NCBI GenBank assembly: GCA_964036045.1
Contig: OZ038379.1
Span: 19,439,017-19,503,016 of the forward strand
Origin: Eutreptiella sp. 'Long Island Sound 2002'
Taxonomy: Eukaryota > Euglenozoa > Euglenophyceae > Eutreptiales > Eutreptiaceae
Direction: 5' to 3'
Length of the DNA stretch: 64,000 nt
Below are positions 61,501 through 64,000 of this stretch, piece by piece. Position 1 is the first letter of the stretch. Every line of letters begins with the position of its first letter. The translations under genes were made by a program, and so were the position numbers. The notes under the pieces were generated by a model. The model worked only from the letters and a program-made list of their open reading frames with translations, searched no databases and was not told where the DNA came from.

Positions 61501-61779
61501 GAACTATGACCTCTTGTGACCTCTGTGTGTTGCTGCGTTCATCGGTTCATTGGGTGGACGAGTGTACTGGCACTGCCCACAGTGGCACCTCAGGGGGGGG
61601 TCTGAGGTGCTGTCATTGCATTCAATGATATTCAGTTGTTACTCAATGCGATTTGATGCTATTGAATGCTATATAATTGCTACTCAATGCTATTCAATGC
61701 TATTCCTTGGCCACTCAATGCTATTCAATGCTATTAAATTGCTACTCAATGCTATTCAATGCTATTGAATTGCTACTCA
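61501..61779. repeat. Interspersed repeat B, copy 2
   Basis: 279 bp, one G shorter in its G-run than the copy at 60078. It is followed by (AGGT)n at 61788-61804. Confidence 0.95.
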
Positions 61780-63482
61780 ATACTATCCAGGTAGGTAGGT
61801 AGGTATCTTCGGGAGCTCGGGATGCCTCCTTTGACACTGCAGGAGCCCAAATAAACCTTGGTTCAACAAACCTCTCTCTCTTGCTTGTGGCCGCAAGACA
61901 ACCATATCCAGTTACTCTATGCACTATTTTGGTTGATTAGCAACGGTGTGTCAGGGTTTGTTTTTTGAACAAAGGATTTTTTTTGAGGCGAGCTAGAGTG
62001 GGATAGAGGCCGGGTTGGCTGCAACCCCCTCAGACCAGTTCCCAGAGGTTTCCGAACCGCACCCAAATGAACTGCAAATTGAACAAAGAAGAGTTCATGG
62101 TGGAGTACCAAAAAGCAGTTGTTGTGTGGGAATGCCTCCACCGGTGGCCACCAACCATGGCCACCAACATAACCCCTTCTGCACTGGCTGTGAACTGGAC
62201 CAGCTGGGACGGCAGTAATGAGTCTTCAGGGTGTGACAGCCGAGAGTGTACCAGTCGCCGAGGGAGACCAATGCAAACCACCTGAAACGGCTGCCTTGAC
62301 CACAGCTGCGCCATAGTGAATCAGGCAAAGCAGCTGGACCCGCTCAGTGTATCGTTCCAAGGATCCTTTAGATTAGGATTAGGAGTAGGGGATGATGTAG
62401 CTTGCAGGAATGCCCCACAGCGCCACACTCCAATCGTGATCCTGCAATGCAGTCAATCCAAGGGCCACACACCCATGGCCCTGTGGCCATGGTCATTTAG
62501 CAGACACATTTGTCGCACAGACACTGCACAGATACTACACAATTGCACTGAAAAGGCGGAGTAGCAGTCGTAGGCCACAAGCACCAGACTGACCCAGGCT
62601 GCAAGGAACCTTATTTACAATGTGGGTGTGCATACGTAAGCACAAGAAGCTGCATTCATAAGTTGTGAGCATTAAATCTGTGTAACACTCAACATGAGTT
62701 ACCAAGTGCGATTCTGGAAACCCAAACCTCGGCATAGAAACAGGGAGGGAGGCAGTCGACGTGCAGCACACGCTGGTTGGGCATGCACAAATATGGACAT
62801 AAAGTATAGACGCTGGATGTTGGACAAATGTATATGGACCTACAGTGGACACAGGGGACGAGGTAGGTGTGGATCCAGAATGTCAACTGCGTAGTCGAGA
62901 TGATGCAATCAGACAGCACTCGTGCCTAGCAGCGTTCAGGGATCAGTTGGTGATACGAGGTGTGCGCCTACCCCCAGAAATGTCCTTGGCACTTGGGCGG
63001 GGTGCAACACGTGGCTATCAATCCTCCTTTTCAGTGCGGCAGCCGTCACATATCATGGCGAAGTGTCTGTGACTGAGCTCGCTTTTTGCCTGTTGCACTG
63101 CCTGAGCCACGATGGACGCCGTTCGGCAGAGCTAAAGAGGGCCAGCGACCAACGAGGTAGGGCAACAGCAAAAGCTGCGGGAATGGCTGCTAAATGCTTG
63201 GATCCAGACCTGAAAGGGAAAGGCGCGGGGTTGTAGTGGGGGTGCGCAGGAGTCAGGCTTTGATCTTTTCTCACACCAGATTCCTACAATGGTCGATAAA
63301 ATATGCGAAGACAACTGAGAGAACCGGTCAAATATGCGGACGAAATCATCCCCCCATGCGCTGACGCATGGTCAGTCGCGTGTGTGGGGCCACAAAGTGC
63401 ACGCGCAGGCCACTGGTGTGTGCGATACGATGTGTGGCGAGAAACGTGACAAAGCTCCGCAAGCCGCTGTTTTGGCCCCCTT
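61780..63482. other. No supported gene
   Basis: Open frames at 62067-62285 and 62922-63236 on the plus strand have protein-like stretches (for example NKEEFMVEYQKAVVVWECL) but no domain or splice support. Confidence 0.4.
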
Positions 63483-63780
63483 GGGGGAATGTAGGCCGGC
63501 GCGCGCCCGGCGCGCTAGTTTTCTATTAACTATCCCGACTTCAGCCCCAGATTTACCCTCTCATGGAGAAGCCCCCCAAGGAGACCACATTGCACTGCAC
63601 ACCTTCCCTACAAAGCACGTTGCAAAATAAAGCAGGATCTGTGAATTCAACCACTCCAACTTTCATTTGTAGTGTAATTAACAAACAACATTGGTCCCAC
63701 AAGTGTGGGCGTCGATACATTCATTACAATAGTGCTCCTTACACTCATCACAAACTGGGACGGTGCGACGGTGAATGCTA
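63483..63780 (-). mobile_element. Second copy of the DDE-element terminus
   Basis: GGGGGAATGTAGGCCGGCGC, then GCGCCCGGCGCGCTAGTTTTC and CTATTAACTATCCC, parallels 24651 over about 290 bp. The minus strand encodes the same C-terminal finger (VPVCDECKEHYCNECIDAHT, stop at 63678), with all Cys/His positions kept, including a Cys that the 24.8-kb copy has lost. The transposase body is absent; satellite-like units begin at once. Confidence 0.65.
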
Positions 63781-64000
63781 CGTCACCCCTGCATTCTCGG
63801 GGGTCCCCAACAAAGGGGACAAAATCAGAAGTCAAAACCTACGCCGGGGGTCACCATGATGCACCACGCAACAAAGCGTGGATTCAAAGATTGTTCCGGT
63901 TTCCTCAATAGCACCAGAAGGTTGGGGCCCAAAAGAGGGCGGAAATGCTATGTCACCCCTGCATTCTCGGGGGTCCCCAACAAAGGGGACAAAATCAGAA
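63777..64000. repeat. Satellite-related direct repeat, 170 bp apart
   Basis: GTCACCCCTGCATTCTCGGG with GGTCCCCAACAAAGGGGACA and AAATCAGAA occurs at 63782 and again at 63952, running off the window. Related to the 84-bp array at 14.6 kb. Confidence 0.85.

Overview
The window is nuclear DNA of a euglenid, most likely Euglena gracilis or a close relative. The main evidence is an in-frame LHCII polyprotein with repeated chlorophyll a/b-binding modules. The short linkers between modules (for example [10 protein letters not shown]) fit the X-M-X-A-X-X-G-X-K-X decapeptide reported for Euglena LHCII polyproteins. Supporting evidence is a sparse set of GC-rich exons, long GT-AG introns and a very high load of minisatellites, homopolymer G/C runs and decayed transposons. 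No bacterial operon structure is present.

Layout. 1-6.7 kb: LHCII polyprotein of six modules (a-b-c-a-b-c), interrupted after module 2 by a 22-bp duplication and a stop. It is bounded by a ~95-bp minisatellite (5' side), a 47-bp minisatellite (3' side) and, further out, two (ACACC)n arrays. 6.9-9.1 kb (minus): a two-exon TAF9 gene. 10.2-13.5 kb (minus): a 5'-truncated, frameshifted LINE with reverse transcriptase and RNase H, followed by tRNA-like modules. 13.6-18.4 kb: two satellite families, the larger an ~84-bp array with an internal inversion and a 1.4-kb insertion. 18.4-18.64 kb: an AT-rich island. 18.7-29.4 kb: mostly decayed repeats, including a DDE-transposase element at 24.65-25.6 kb. 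29.5-34.5 kb (minus): an uncharacterised gene and a C2-domain, probably membrane-anchored protein. 34.9-41.1 kb: three terminal-inverted-repeat elements that encode the same small beta-barrel-like domain, plus a probable multi-exon plus-strand gene (37.1-38.3 kb). 41-51 kb: microsatellites, retroelement fragments and isolated exon candidates. 51.3-54.2 kb (minus): a three-exon coiled-coil protein. 55-55.6 kb: two basic low-complexity ORFs. 57.2-57.9 kb (minus): an intronless SAM methyltransferase. 58.9-61.8 kb: trinucleotide arrays and a plus-strand gene disrupted by a 280-bp repeat. 63.5 kb to the end: a second copy of the DDE-element terminus.

The host genes look functionally unrelated (light harvesting, basal transcription, membrane or signalling, methylation). 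The unifying theme is the mobile-element landscape. The most interesting observation is a family of short GC-hairpin-ended TIR elements carrying a shared barrel domain. All exon models rest on splice-site appearance and phase only; nothing was searched against a database.
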